Assembly: GCA_910576335.1 (NCBI GenBank) | Contig: CAJTIU010000022.1 | Coordinates: forward strand, 23,765-87,764 | Direction: 5' to 3' | DNA length: 64,000 bases | Source: Lachnospiraceae bacterium | Lineage (GTDB): Bacteria; Bacillota; Clostridia; Lachnospirales; Lachnospiraceae | Shown: piece after piece, positions 53,046 through 61,321 of the stretch | Numbering within the stretch: position 1 is the stretch's first letter | Layout: every line of letters starts with the position of its first letter | The notes under the pieces: model-generated | The model's input: the letters and a program-made list of their open reading frames with translations, nothing else | Told to the model about the DNA's origin: nothing | The model's database searches: none | Position numbers and translations under genes: made by a program

Positions 53046-54323
53046 TCAGTTTAATTTCCTTATTTCCCGGTTGAAACAGGAAATCATGCTCACCGTAAAG
53101 CCGCATATCCCGGTACATAAAAACATTGCTGCCATGCCGCTTCCGGCACTATCCCCTACGATTCTCCCCAGCATCCCTGCCGTCCTGTTCCCGGAAACCA
53201 TAAAAGGCTCAAACACATAATCTGCCAGCCAGCCTCCGAGGATAATTCCAGCCGGAATCGTGCTGTACTGGATAGCATTCCTGACCGCGAACACCCTCCC
53301 CTGCATGGCAGCAGGAATCTTCTGGTACAGTATCGTATTCTGGTTTGCCATTATAAATGGAATGGGCAGACTGGCAGCAGCCGCAGCAGCTGACCACCAG
53401 AAAACATTTTTCCCAACTGCCATCATCAAGTCCCCAAATAGAAAAGACAGTGCCGCCGAAACATAAATAGCCGCTGTCTTATGGTGGCTCTCTTTTTTCA
53501 CGGAAACAAGGATTCCCCCGGCAATCCCGCCTGCCCCCATGCAGGCATTTACAATTCCAAGCGTAGCGCTGTCCCCGGAACTTCTTGCCAGGATCATTGG
53601 CGATAAAATATTCTCATAGGTCAGCCTTGAACAGAAATTGATCAGCGCCATCGTAAGCATGATGTATACTATGCCTTTTTCTTTTTTCAGAAAATCAAAC
53701 CCCTGCGCTATCCCGGCAAAGGGTGAACTGTATGCTTTGTCCTGCGCCTGTTCCGGGATTGTAATATAGAACAGCAATACGCAAAATGCATAAGCAAAAC
53801 TCGCCAGGTCTATCAGTAGGATAAGCGGAAGCCCGCCTGCCGCAAACAGGAAAGCCGCCAGCATGGGGCTGAATACCACGATAAGATTATTGGAAAAAGA
53901 ATTCATCCCGCTGACATTTGAAATCTTCTCCTTTGGCACAAGCCTTCCCGTTGCCACTGCGGATGCAGGTTGCTGGAAGGCATTCGTGACACCGACCACC
54001 GCATTTATGGCATAAATATTCCAGACTGCCAGACATCCCGCAAGCAGTAATGCCAATACTGCCAGTGAACCAGCCGCCGCAATGCTGTCCGAAACCAGCA
54101 TGATTGTTTTCTTCTTATGCCTGTCTATAAAACCACCAACAAACAGGCTTAAAAATACATACGGCACATAATTGCAAAAGGACATCAGCGAAACGGACAT
54201 TGCGGAATGGCTCTGTCCATACGCCCACAAGACAAGCGCAAACCCGGTCATGGAGCTTCCAAGTCCTGATATGCCCTGGCTTAACCACAAAATAATATAT
54301 TTCTTGAATGATTTTTCTTCCAT
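53046..54323 (-). CDS. MFS efflux transporter, MefA-like
   Basis: The product has 425 residues and 12 membrane helices in the MFS_3/Mef(A) group: LWLSQGISGLGSSMTGFAL at the N-terminus, the loop 2-3 motif GGFIDRHKKKT and a long central loop near PEQAQDKAYSS. It should pump a drug out with the proton gradient; macrolides are possible but not demonstrable here. GGAGA precedes the ATG. Upstream lies a strong promoter and a translated 26-residue leader with competing hairpins, so expression is probably induced by a ribosome-stalling compound. It lies between two copies of a sigma/HTH gene pair, in the position of element-borne cargo. Confidence 0.87.
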   Translation of the reverse strand: MEEKSFKKYIILWLSQGISGLGSSMTGFALVLWAYGQSHSAMSVSLMSFCNYVPYVFLSLFVGGFIDRHKKKTIMLVSDSIAAAGSLAVLALLLAGCLAVWNIYAINAVVGVTNAFQQPASAVATGRLVPKEKISNVSGMNSFSNNLIVVFSPMLAAFLFAAGGLPLILLIDLASFAYAFCVLLFYITIPEQAQDKAYSSPFAGIAQGFDFLKKEKGIVYIMLTMALINFCSRLTYENILSPMILARSSGDSATLGIVNACMGAGGIAGGILVSVKKESHHKTAAIYVSAALSFLFGDLMMAVGKNVFWWSAAAAAASLPIPFIMANQNTILYQKIPAAMQGRVFAVRNAIQYSTIPAGIILGGWLADYVFEPFMVSGNRTAGMLGRIVGDSAGSGMAAMFLCTGICGFTVSMISCFNREIRKLN

Positions 54324-54393
54324 TGAATTTTCTCCATTCTATTCTTTATTTTTTCAGAATAAAAAGTACAAAATCCAATGTGGACGATAGTTT

Positions 54394-54474
54394 TTACCTC
54401 TGTACAAATTTCGTCCAGACACCAGACTTTGTACAGAGTCCTTTGTTTAAGTCAATCACCAAATGGCAGAGCAT
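54394..54474 (-). CDS. 26-residue leader peptide of the MFS gene
   Basis: ATG at 54474 with GGGAGG 8 bases upstream. It encodes MLCHLVIDLNKGLCTKSGV and seven further residues ending VQR, then TAA. It lies 36 bases after a strong -10 box and 70 bases ahead of the transporter start. One arm of an 11-bp stem lies within its codons 13-16 and the other at its end, the arrangement used by erm- and mef/msr-type attenuators. Confidence 0.7.
   Translation of the reverse strand: MLCHLVIDLNKGLCTKSGVWTKFVQR
54398..54438 (-). promoter_or_regulatory. Attenuator hairpin over the leader peptide
   Basis: CTCTGTACAAA and TTTGTACAGAG pair perfectly over 11 bp with a 19-base loop. A third segment near 54366 (TTTTGTAC on the minus strand) can pair with the first arm's GTACAAA, followed by TTTTT. 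Ribosome stalling on the leader would choose between the pairings. Confidence 0.65.
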
Positions 54475-54509
54475 ATTTCCCACCTCCCTCAGTTATCTTT
54501 TCGCAGGAC

Positions 54510-54538
54510 AGTATAGCATGGAAATTCCTTAAAATCAA
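54510..54538 (-). promoter_or_regulatory. Promoter of leader-MFS transcript
   Basis: On the minus strand TTGATT (54538-54533), 17-bp spacer, TATACT (54515-54510). It lies 36 bases before the leader ATG. Confidence 0.75.
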
Positions 54539-54592
54539 CTTATCCTTGAAAACAATAAATCATCGGTATTGAACTGTACATCAGATATACAC

Positions 54593-54727
54593 TTACTCCA
54601 TCTCCCTAAACGTGCCAGCCATTCCTCCCACAAGACTCCACTGGCGCTGCATATGGGATTTCAGATTTTCTGTGCTTTGCCTGTATGCCTCCCGGACTGT
54701 TTCCGGGTCATGAAAACAACTTTTCAT
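54593..54727 (-). CDS. 44-residue hypothetical protein coupled to HTH copy B
   Basis: Its ATG overlaps the TGA of the HTH gene (ATGA). It encodes MKSCFHDPETVREAYRQS and ends VGGMAGTFREME. It is hydrophilic and helical. I recognise no family. The coupling and codon pattern support translation, but it could be the truncated start of a longer element gene cut by insertion of the MFS cargo. Confidence 0.5.
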   Translation of the reverse strand: MKSCFHDPETVREAYRQSTENLKSHMQRQWSLVGGMAGTFREME

Positions 54728-54933
54728 ATTTCCTGTTCATCAAAGCGGAACTTGAACAATGCAGCAACAAGCCGGGATTTTATGCTGTCCTCGGAATCCC
54801 TGTCGATATGCCCGTTTTCAATGGCAGCGATTCGGATTCGCTTGCTGTAATGCCGTAAAACCTCGTCCACGGCTTCCGGCTCTCCGCTGGTCGCTCGGAT
54901 AATGGTTTCATATGGTACAAGTTTAGGATTCAT
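54724..54933 (-). CDS. Helix-turn-helix conjugative-element protein, copy B
   Basis: The product has 69 residues starting MNPKLVPYETIIRATSGEP, with the same body and end (FKFRFDEQEI) as copy A. It overlaps the sigma gene by 11 bases and the next small gene by 4, forming a tightly coupled trio. It is probably a regulator of conjugation or excision genes, as in Tn916 relatives. Confidence 0.85.
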   Translation of the reverse strand: MNPKLVPYETIIRATSGEPEAVDEVLRHYSKRIRIAAIENGHIDRDSEDSIKSRLVAALFKFRFDEQEI

Positions 54934-55366
54934 CACGGAAAAGCACCTCCATTTCTTCATGTAGCATTTGCAAGGCACTGTGTATGTGATGCCACGCCGT
55001 ACTCCGGCAGCGTCCGTATAGTTCTCCGATTTCCTGCTGTGTGTAATGTCCGAAAAAGTAAAGGTAGATGATTTCCCTCTTTTTCTCCGGCAGAGAGGAC
55101 AGGGCTTCGGCAAGCTCCCCGCTCGTAAGGATAACCCTCTGACCGCATATCGTAACAGGGTATTGCTTACAAGGGTCTATAAAATATTTATCTGTTGTAC
55201 TGAATGGGTAAAACTTTTCTTCGGTGAGGTATTCAAAGGATATTTCCCTTTGCCGCCGCTTATCCCTGTCACGCCTTGCGTTGATAGCTGCATAGTGTAT
55301 GACTACTCTGCAAAAGGCATTAAATGTGTATTCGATATGCTCCTTGTATGCTTCTGTGCAAGCCAT
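54923..55366 (-). CDS. Sigma-70-like factor of conjugative element, copy B
   Basis: The product has 147 residues. I chose the ATG at 55366 (MACTEAYKEHIEYTF), aligned with the start of copy A. The N-terminal half holds an ICGQRVILTSGELAEALSSL segment and the C-terminal half a region 4-type helix-turn-helix (REIIYLYFFGHYTQQEIGEL, GRCRSTAWHHIHSAL). Such factors drive regulatory genes of Tn916/Tn1549-family elements. It is intact, unlike copy A, and is followed by the HTH protein. Confidence 0.87.
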   Translation of the reverse strand: MACTEAYKEHIEYTFNAFCRVVIHYAAINARRDRDKRRQREISFEYLTEEKFYPFSTTDKYFIDPCKQYPVTICGQRVILTSGELAEALSSLPEKKREIIYLYFFGHYTQQEIGELYGRCRSTAWHHIHSALQMLHEEMEVLFRDES

Positions 55367-55496
55367 AAATAATTCCCCCTCTCTCCCACATGTGACGGTG
55401 CATGGTTTACGGTTGCATTTATAATTCAAAGGAATAGCAGTAATTTGGGTTGCTATGCCTTAATTACCTATTTGCGAAACAGAGTGAAGAATTTTT

Positions 55497-56012
55497 TTAC
55501 CTGGTCGTAAATTCACAAGATAAATTATAAGCATCGTAATCCCAATCTCTCTCATTTTCAAAGAAAGTAAATTGTTTAATCAAGCGATAATTTCCAGCAG
55601 GCAATTCCCCATAAAAACTTTTAACATCAATTTCTAATGTTAGTCGTTCATCAGGCTTAATAATACAATCCTTTTCATTGCTCTTTGAGGGGTCATCAAG
55701 TTGCTTAAGCTGATACCAAGTACCAGATTGTTCAGCTTCTATTTCAAAATAATTTGGTGAATATCGGTATTCTTTATCAGAATTATTTTCTATTAAAAAC
55801 GAAAGGTGCTTTAGGTCTAAATTCTTTTCTGTATTCATTGAAATCTTTAAATCCTCCAAAGTGTCAAGTTCTTCTTCATTTCCATAAGGAGAAAACTCAT
55901 ATTCTTCGAAATAGTCTTGTACTACATGATTATCACTGTCCTCTGTTTGACTACACCCGACAGTACACACCAGTAACGATAAGGTTATAAACATACTCAT
56001 TATTTTTTTCAT
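55497..56012 (-). CDS. Small lipoprotein, Ig-like fold
   Basis: The product has 171 residues. The lipoprotein signal MKKIMSMFITLSLLVCTVGC is followed by an acidic spacer and a beta-rich domain with an NNSDKEYRYSPNYFEIE core and a LPAGNYRLIKQFTFFEN end, which fits an extracellular Ig-like domain (inference). GGAGATAAGG precedes the ATG. It lies 56 bases downstream of the kinase gene in the same direction, so it is a probable target of that two-component system. Confidence 0.75.
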   Translation of the reverse strand: MKKIMSMFITLSLLVCTVGCSQTEDSDNHVVQDYFEEYEFSPYGNEEELDTLEDLKISMNTEKNLDLKHLSFLIENNSDKEYRYSPNYFEIEAEQSGTWYQLKQLDDPSKSNEKDCIIKPDERLTLEIDVKSFYGELPAGNYRLIKQFTFFENERDWDYDAYNLSCEFTTR

Positions 56013-56068
56013 TTGTCCTTATCTCCTTTCTTTTGGATATATCGTAGCAATAAAATGTCTATTTTCAA

Positions 56069-57391
56069 TCAACTTTCACTACAATTTATTTTTACCGTAA
56101 CACACGCTCCCCCTGCTTTATTATTAGCAATTTGGATTTTTCCACCATGTCTTTCACATAGAATTTTACAGATATTCAGTCCTAACCCCAAATGTTCAGT
56201 AGATATATCTTTTGATAATTTATAAAATGGTAATGTTGCTTTTTCAATATCACTATTTTTAAAACCACAACCATCGTCTAAAACTGATATAACTAAATCA
56301 TTATTCTTTATTACTACGCTAATAGCAATATCATTTTTTGCATATCTAATACTGTTAGAGAGTAAATTTTCATAAATTTGCATAACTGCATCTAAATTGA
56401 TAAATATGGCTACATTTTCTCCATTTGTTGTAATCGAAAAATGTTTGTCACAACAAAGTAATTCTGCTGTATCATTCAAACTGTCGATAAGTGAATAAAC
56501 AGTAATACGCTGTCGTGAAATTTCAATATCTTCTAATCTGTATAAGTTTGTCATAGCCTTTACATATTTTTCAAGCCGCGAAACATTTTTTGACATTATT
56601 GATATTTCTTCTAATATTTCTTCCTGTGATACCAGGCCTTTTGGAATAAAAGAAAGCAGCATAGTAGCATGACCTTTTAATAAGGTCAAGGGAGTTCGTA
56701 AATCATGTGAGAAAGCTGCATTTAGGCGGCGCTGTTCAGCAAATTGCCGAAACATAGTTTCATTATTTTTTGCCAAACATTCTTTCATTTTTTCAAAAGC
56801 ATGGCAGAGTTTCCCCATTTCATCATTTAATGGATATGATAATTCAAAATCTAAATCGTTTGCTTCAATTTTACGATATGCATTAGTCAATAGCTTAATA
56901 GGTTTTGATAATTTCTTTTTATAAAAAAATGTCACGCAACATATCATACTAATAGATAGTATGGCAGGAATTATTACAATATTTAGTGAGCCTAAAACAC
57001 TGTCAATCAGTCTGTCCCGTTTCGTAAAATTAGGTGTAACTTCAATATATGAAACATGGTTCGGATAGACATATTCGTGTACTGGACGTTCTTTTTGATA
57101 ATCAACATTGAATTTACATATCTCATTACCTTTAGTGTCGAATATTGTGTATTTTGTTTGGTCGTTGCTATAGGCGGCAGTAAACGAACCATTTTCCGGT
57201 ATATCATACCTTGCTGTCATATTTTCATACTTATAGTTTAGATTTATTCTATAGTTGTCTATTATTGAAATTAAAAAGATACAAATAATTATTCCAATCA
57301 ACAACGAAAACAAAGCATAAAGAACAAAGGACATTCTGATACTCATGTTATTTAACTGATTGAACAATTTGCTTTGCTTTAATTTTCCCAT
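56069..57391 (-). CDS. Sensor histidine kinase, element-borne
   Basis: The product has 440 residues. Membrane helices at about 22-45 and 138-160 enclose a sensor of about 90 residues. HAMP (LSKPIKLLTNAYRKIEAND), HisKA (AFSHDLRTPLTLLKGH, His about 239) and HATPase (NLLSNSIRYAKND, DDGCGFKN, EHLGLGLNICKILCE) are intact. It starts MGKLKQSKLF inside the regulator's last codons, in the same arrangement as the 44177-45942 pair. Its low GC content relative to its neighbours suggests it arrived by transfer. Confidence 0.92.
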   Translation of the reverse strand: MGKLKQSKLFNQLNNMSIRMSFVLYALFSLLIGIIICIFLISIIDNYRINLNYKYENMTARYDIPENGSFTAAYSNDQTKYTIFDTKGNEICKFNVDYQKERPVHEYVYPNHVSYIEVTPNFTKRDRLIDSVLGSLNIVIIPAILSISMICCVTFFYKKKLSKPIKLLTNAYRKIEANDLDFELSYPLNDEMGKLCHAFEKMKECLAKNNETMFRQFAEQRRLNAAFSHDLRTPLTLLKGHATMLLSFIPKGLVSQEEILEEISIMSKNVSRLEKYVKAMTNLYRLEDIEISRQRITVYSLIDSLNDTAELLCCDKHFSITTNGENVAIFINLDAVMQIYENLLSNSIRYAKNDIAISVVIKNNDLVISVLDDGCGFKNSDIEKATLPFYKLSKDISTEHLGLGLNICKILCERHGGKIQIANNKAGGACVTVKINCSES

Positions 57392-58053
57392 TTATATCCG
57401 CACCCCCAAACTGTTTCAATGTAAGGTCTATCGCCTAAAGATAAAAATTTTGCCCTAATACGTCTGATATGCTCTGTGACAACTGTATTATCGCCAACCC
57501 CGTCTAATCCCCAGACTTCTTCATAAATAGTTTCCCGATTGAAAACAATCCCTTTGTTTTGTGAAAGGAAAGATATTATATCAAATTCCTTTTTGGTAAA
57601 AGATATATCCGTATTATGATAAAACACAATACGCGAGGAATAATCTATAACCATATCATCGTCAAATTGCACTTTTAAAGCTATATTGTGCCTTTTTTCT
57701 CTACGAAGATGTGCTGCAATACGAGCTTCTAATTCATCAATAGAAAATGGTTTTATTACATAGTCATCTGCTCCAATAGAAAAACCTTTTATTTTATCAC
57801 TATCTTCAATACGTGCTGTTAAAAAAATAATAGGGCATGAAACATAATCCCGTATTCTTTCACAAATAGTAAATCCGTCTATATCCGGCATATTAACATC
57901 TAACAAAATAATGTCAGGATTCTTTTCTACTTCTTTTAATGCAGTTTTTCCCGCTGTTGCAGTATATACTGTATATCCAAGTTTGCTGAAATAACGATAC
58001 AGCATTGATACAATTTCATTTTCGTCATCTACAATTAGTATGCTTTGTGCCAT
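57379..58053 (-). CDS. OmpR-family response regulator, element-borne
   Basis: The product has 224 residues; AGGAGG lies 8 bases before the ATG. Receiver: ILIVDDENE, phospho-acceptor in DIILLDVNMPDIDGFT, IFLTARIEDSD and VIKPFSIDELE. Winged helix: FNRETIYEEVWGLDGVGD and VTEHIRRIRAKF. It is a clear paralogue of the regulator at 45265. It forms an operon with its kinase and probably the lipoprotein. The 182 bases upstream are AT-rich, with no promoter I can assign firmly. Confidence 0.92.
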   Translation of the reverse strand: MAQSILIVDDENEIVSMLYRYFSKLGYTVYTATAGKTALKEVEKNPDIILLDVNMPDIDGFTICERIRDYVSCPIIFLTARIEDSDKIKGFSIGADDYVIKPFSIDELEARIAAHLRREKRHNIALKVQFDDDMVIDYSSRIVFYHNTDISFTKKEFDIISFLSQNKGIVFNRETIYEEVWGLDGVGDNTVVTEHIRRIRAKFLSLGDRPYIETVWGCGYKWEN

Positions 58054-58235
58054 AAATATGTCCTCCTATTCAATGTCTTTCTTAAGATTATCAAATAAAA
58101 ATCTATTTCTAATCAATTTCTTTATTTTTTGAATGCCATTAGAGATTATATATGGCAGTATAAATTATAGCAATATTGTTCTGCATATTTTATACTTTAT
58201 CAACAAATAGGCATATAATATTTCTTGCCTTTTAT

Positions 58236-58955
58236 TTAACAGGAACAAGAGGGATTCCATAGCCTGTTATGCACATTTCCATAATGCTTCTCTTTTGGTC
58301 TTTGGTTCGGAATAGTGTGGTGCTGGCGGTCTATCTCTTGTTTTCGGTTACTTGCTTCTTTACTGTACATGAGCATTATGGGCAGGAATCCATTATCCTG
58401 GCAAAACTCTAAAAAACGCTGCAGGCTGCCCCGGTATGTTGCTGCCGTCAGTTTTCGGTATCTGCCGTAACCGTTAATATAATCCAGGATTGTTTCCTTA
58501 GAAACGGTCTCTATCGGACAATCCGCCAGGAAACGGTGGATGATCTGCATGTTGTTTCTGATGGTTGTTTCCGTATGCCCAGCCCCAAGGAGATGCCCCT
58601 TGTATTTTGTGGAAATATTGAAGCTTTCTGGTGTCAAGGGCTTCCCGCTAAGTTTCACGTTTCTGGAAGACCGCGCGACATGACCGCTGCTGTCAAATTC
58701 CACAAGGGCGCTGAGCGCCCTCCATGCATTTGATTCTGTCCTTGATCTTTCATAAGGAGCTGCGGAAAATATGTCCTTCCCATACATCGACCTGACGGAT
58801 TCGGGTAAGTTGCATTGAGAAAACTCTGCTTCATCCCCGACCAGGCGCCTGAGCCGGTTCCAGTGCGGCCGGTACCCGAGGTCTACCGTTGTTTTTTGGA
58901 ATCCTTGACGATACATCCAGGATTCCGTTTCTTGAATTAACTGTAAAATCTGCAT
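58236..58955 (-). pseudogene. Tyrosine integrase fragment lacking its catalytic domain
   Basis: About 240 codons from an ATG at 58955 remain. They include the SAM-like core-binding domain (TETTIRNNMQIIHRFLADCP, AATYRGSLQRFLEFCQDNG) and a long N-terminal extension. The Arg-His-Arg-Tyr catalytic half is missing: after NGFLP the sequence turns into an unrelated tail ending NPSCSC. It is probably a dead integrase of the adjacent element. The adjoining excisionase gene supports that reading. Confidence 0.65.
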
Positions 58956-58962
58956 AAATACC

Positions 58963-59193
58963 TTACACCGAATACTGTTGTTCAAGATACTCATCTAATT
59001 TCTTCCGCTTTATCAGTCTTTTTGTTCCATTCCATAAAACGAATGGGCAATCTTCAGAATTTGATAATTCCCTGAGCTTCGTTCTTCCAACTCCTGAATA
59101 AACCTCTGCTTCTTCTACTGTCAGATTACTTTTTAACCAAATCGGCACTTCATACTTTTTTCCTGTTTCCTTTTGTCTGATAGCATCTTTCAC
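58963..59193 (-). CDS. Excisionase-like DNA-binding protein, copy 1
   Basis: The product has 76 residues. I prefer the GTG at 59193, because GAGGAGG lies 9 bases before it; upstream in-frame ATGs lack a site. The body is a winged helix of the Tn916 Xis type: NLTVEEAEVYSGVGRTKLRE, then CPFVLWNGTKRLIKRKKLDE. It lies 7 bases upstream of the integrase fragment, the usual xis-int order. A second copy follows at 59307. Confidence 0.8.
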   Translation of the reverse strand: MKDAIRQKETGKKYEVPIWLKSNLTVEEAEVYSGVGRTKLRELSNSEDCPFVLWNGTKRLIKRKKLDEYLEQQYSV

Positions 59194-59306
59194 TGTGGGA
59201 TACCTCCTCATATAAAAAATTAGTATCCACATCATATAAAGAAAACCGCGATAAGCCAAATGTGCAAATTACTATGACATCGACTTATCGCACGCTTGAC
59301 AACTTA

Positions 59307-59534
59307 TTATATGGAATATATATCGTCAAGATATTCTTCCAGTTTCTCTTGTTTGAACAACCGCTTTGTCCCGTTCCATAGGACAAATGGGCAGTCCTCT
59401 GCATTAGTGATTGCTTTCAGCTTTGTTTGACCAATTCCGAAATATGCATCAGCTTCTTCCGAATTCAAATTCCTTTTATGCCACAGCGGAACATGGTACT
59501 TATCCTGTGTTTCACTATTATTACTATTGCTCAT
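59307..59534 (-). CDS. Excisionase-like DNA-binding protein, copy 2
   Basis: The product has 75 residues from the ATG at 59534 (GAGGGGG 5-6 bases ahead). It is a close homologue of copy 1: NLNSEEADAYFGIGQTKLKA, CPFVLWNGTKRLFKQEKLEE. Its start overlaps the native end of the broken MazF-like gene. Two adjacent Xis paralogues suggest the remains of two elements in tandem or a local duplication. Confidence 0.8.
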   Translation of the reverse strand: MSNSNNSETQDKYHVPLWHKRNLNSEEADAYFGIGQTKLKAITNAEDCPFVLWNGTKRLFKQEKLEEYLDDIYSI

Positions 59535-60086
59535 TCTTCCCCCTCTTTCTAAGTGCCGTCCGCTTATCATAGACAACATAATCGTATTCTGGCACTTATC
59601 GCACTTATCTTTTGTTGACGATAAAGGGGCTAACCTGCGCACAACCATATTCGGGTCGAACATATAATCTCTCAGGCATCTTGGGCACAGGCATCGGATA
59701 TCGCCTGTCCTCTCCCTTTTGAACAGCCACAAACCAAAGGTTTTCTTGAGAGCTACATTTATTTTTATCCAACAACTCTCATCATCAATATAACCGATAT
59801 AATCCTCTAACTTATCCTTATTTACGGCGCTTATCTGCTACAGTAAAACCATCGACGGCTTTTGCAGACCAAAGTTTTCTCCCAAAACAACGTGTAACGG
59901 AAGATAACGTTTCTTGATTACCGTTGTAATAGCGGCTGCAATAATTGTCGGAGCCTTCTCATTAAAATCATCCGCCTGAAGAATCAACACAGGTCTGCGC
60001 CCGCTCTAGATAGAACTCTCCGTGAATCCAAAATCATAATAGTATATCTCGCCGCGCTTAATCGGCTGTCTCCTTGGTAACTGCAT
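59524..60086 (-). pseudogene. PemK/MazF-family toxin with C-terminal zinc ribbon, three lesions
   Basis: It starts at ATG 60086 with GAGG 9 bases ahead, reading MQLPRRQPIKRGEIYYYDFG. In-frame TAG codons interrupt it after FTESSI (family pattern SSIQSGRRPV) and after KPSMVLL (family pattern LLEQI). The C-terminal part has CLCPRCLRDYMFDP and KCDKCQN. One base is missing after KCDKCQN; restoring it gives YDYVVYDKRTALRKRGK and a stop that overlaps the excisionase start. It belongs to the element-borne PemK/MazF proteins with a CxxC extension. It is probably dead, as befits an unguarded toxin with no antitoxin gene beside it. Confidence 0.75.
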
Positions 60087-60147
60087 GATGTGTACCTCTC
60101 TTTCTCAAATAAGTAAATGAATCCTGCCCGTTTCAAATTCCTTTCAC

Positions 60148-60729
60148 TTATTTGGAATTGGAAATATCAAATGCCACCTCTCTCCAGAATCTTTTTTTCA
60201 TTTTCTTTACGGCTGCATGGATTGACCTGTCTATAACCTGATAACTTACGTTTTCTTCCCTGCCGATACTTCTTGAACTTTTCCCCTGTACGTAATGCTG
60301 CATAACGCGTTTCCGCTGTTTTGGCGTCAGTTCTGACAGAGCTTTACGCAGACATGTAGCTTCTTGACGCTGCATGTCCATCCGTTCCTGTTTTTCCCAA
60401 TAGTCCGCGGCAATAAGTTCTCTATGGAAACATTCTGACAATCCCTCATCATAACCATACGCATCCTCATTATTTACGGAGCGTTTGCGGAATTTATCTT
60501 CGTTACGGTTAAAATCTCCAATTGCTTCCCCTTGCTCAACGGACAATAGTACAAAAGGCGCATAGTCCTTAATTTCCTCCGGGTATTTCGTTATAATCTC
60601 TTTTTCGGAGAGTTCAGATACAATCGCCCACTTCTCCTTCCCCGCATATCCGTGATATTCATATCTAAGATTAATAAGCCTGCACTCTCTCTTGAATTAT
60701 TCCTGTCTTTCTCCATGTATTTTTTTCAT
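60148..60729 (-). pseudogene. Sigma-70-like element protein with early ochre stop
   Basis: The native start is an ATG at 60729 (AAAGGAG 9-11 bases ahead), reading MKKIHGERQE; TAA at 60699-60697 then interrupts. The frame resumes as FKRECRLINLRYEYHGYAGK and stays open for the whole family length, with region 4 at the end (LTPKQRKRVMQHYVQGKSS). Re-initiation at a TTG (about 60546) could still give the last 132 residues. It is one more decayed gene of the element. Confidence 0.7.
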
Positions 60730-60825
60730 CGTCATAATCTCCTTTGAATTTTGAAATTTTGTTTGAAGTCAAAATTCGGAGATTATGGGTACTTCGCCGT
60801 CTGGCATTGCCAAGCATCGTAAAAC

Positions 60826-60859
60826 ATAAAAACCTTTCCCAAGCAACGCCGGGGAAAGG
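60826..60859 (-). terminator. Intrinsic terminator in the 60.7-61.1 kb gap
   Basis: CCTTTCCC/GGGAAAGG with an 11-base loop, followed on the minus strand by TTTTTATG. It lies about 200 bases past the gene at 61061. The 330-base gap also contains the GAAACGCGTC/GACGCGTTTC hairpin (60896-60918) and a longer imperfect inverted repeat around GCGCCGTA (about 60945-61005), but no gene. Confidence 0.7.
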
Positions 60860-61060
60860 ACTCTAAGCAGTATGGAGCAAATCAGAGCAATGCGGGAAAC
60901 GCGTCACCGACGCGTTTCTCACATACAATGGCACAAAAAAACGCCGTAGAAATCAGATAATATAAGGAAATTTCTCTCCTTTGTATCTGGCTTCATACGG
61001 CGCTTGGTAGCCCAACTATATGTTGTCTCCGCTTGCTGGATTAGAAATCATATCCATTAT

Positions 61061-61318
61061 TTACTTTTTATATTCTCCTGTCAGGAGCCTCGCGTAGCTT
61101 CCAATACGTTTTATCCTGCGGAAATATGCAAGGTTTAAAATATGTATCCCTTTGCATTTCGGACACTTCACACGTAAATGGCCCGAAGCATCAGAGTACA
61201 ATGTCTGTATCCTGAACCCACACACAGGGCAGAGTAAATCTCTTTCCTGCAAATCTTCTGCTTCCATTCTAGATAACAATAACTTTCTATTATTAACAAC
61301 ACCTGCCTGTGCCTGCAT
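61061..61318 (-). CDS. Zinc-ribbon protein of conjugative element
   Basis: The product has 85 residues. The ATG at 61318 follows GGAGG by 10 bases. A central zinc ribbon, LLCPVCGFRIQTLY followed by RVKCPKCKGIH, precedes a basic helical tail. It resembles the small Com-like proteins next to ImmA/IrrE genes in Tn1549-like elements. Its start lies 3 bases past the ImmA/IrrE frame, so the two are co-transcribed. The role is unknown, possibly nucleic-acid binding. Confidence 0.7.
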   Translation of the reverse strand: MQAQAGVVNNRKLLLSRMEAEDLQERDLLCPVCGFRIQTLYSDASGHLRVKCPKCKGIHILNLAYFRRIKRIGSYARLLTGEYKK

Positions 61319-61321
61319 GTT

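Noticed and set aside
54569..54850. Plus-strand frame of 93 codons
   Set aside because: It is antisense to the HTH copy B and the 44-residue gene and has no protein-like features.
60896..60918. Hairpin GAAACGCGTC/GACGCGTTTC as a terminator or att site
   Set aside because: No T-run follows on either strand and no second copy in the window supports an attachment site; it is only noted within the gap.
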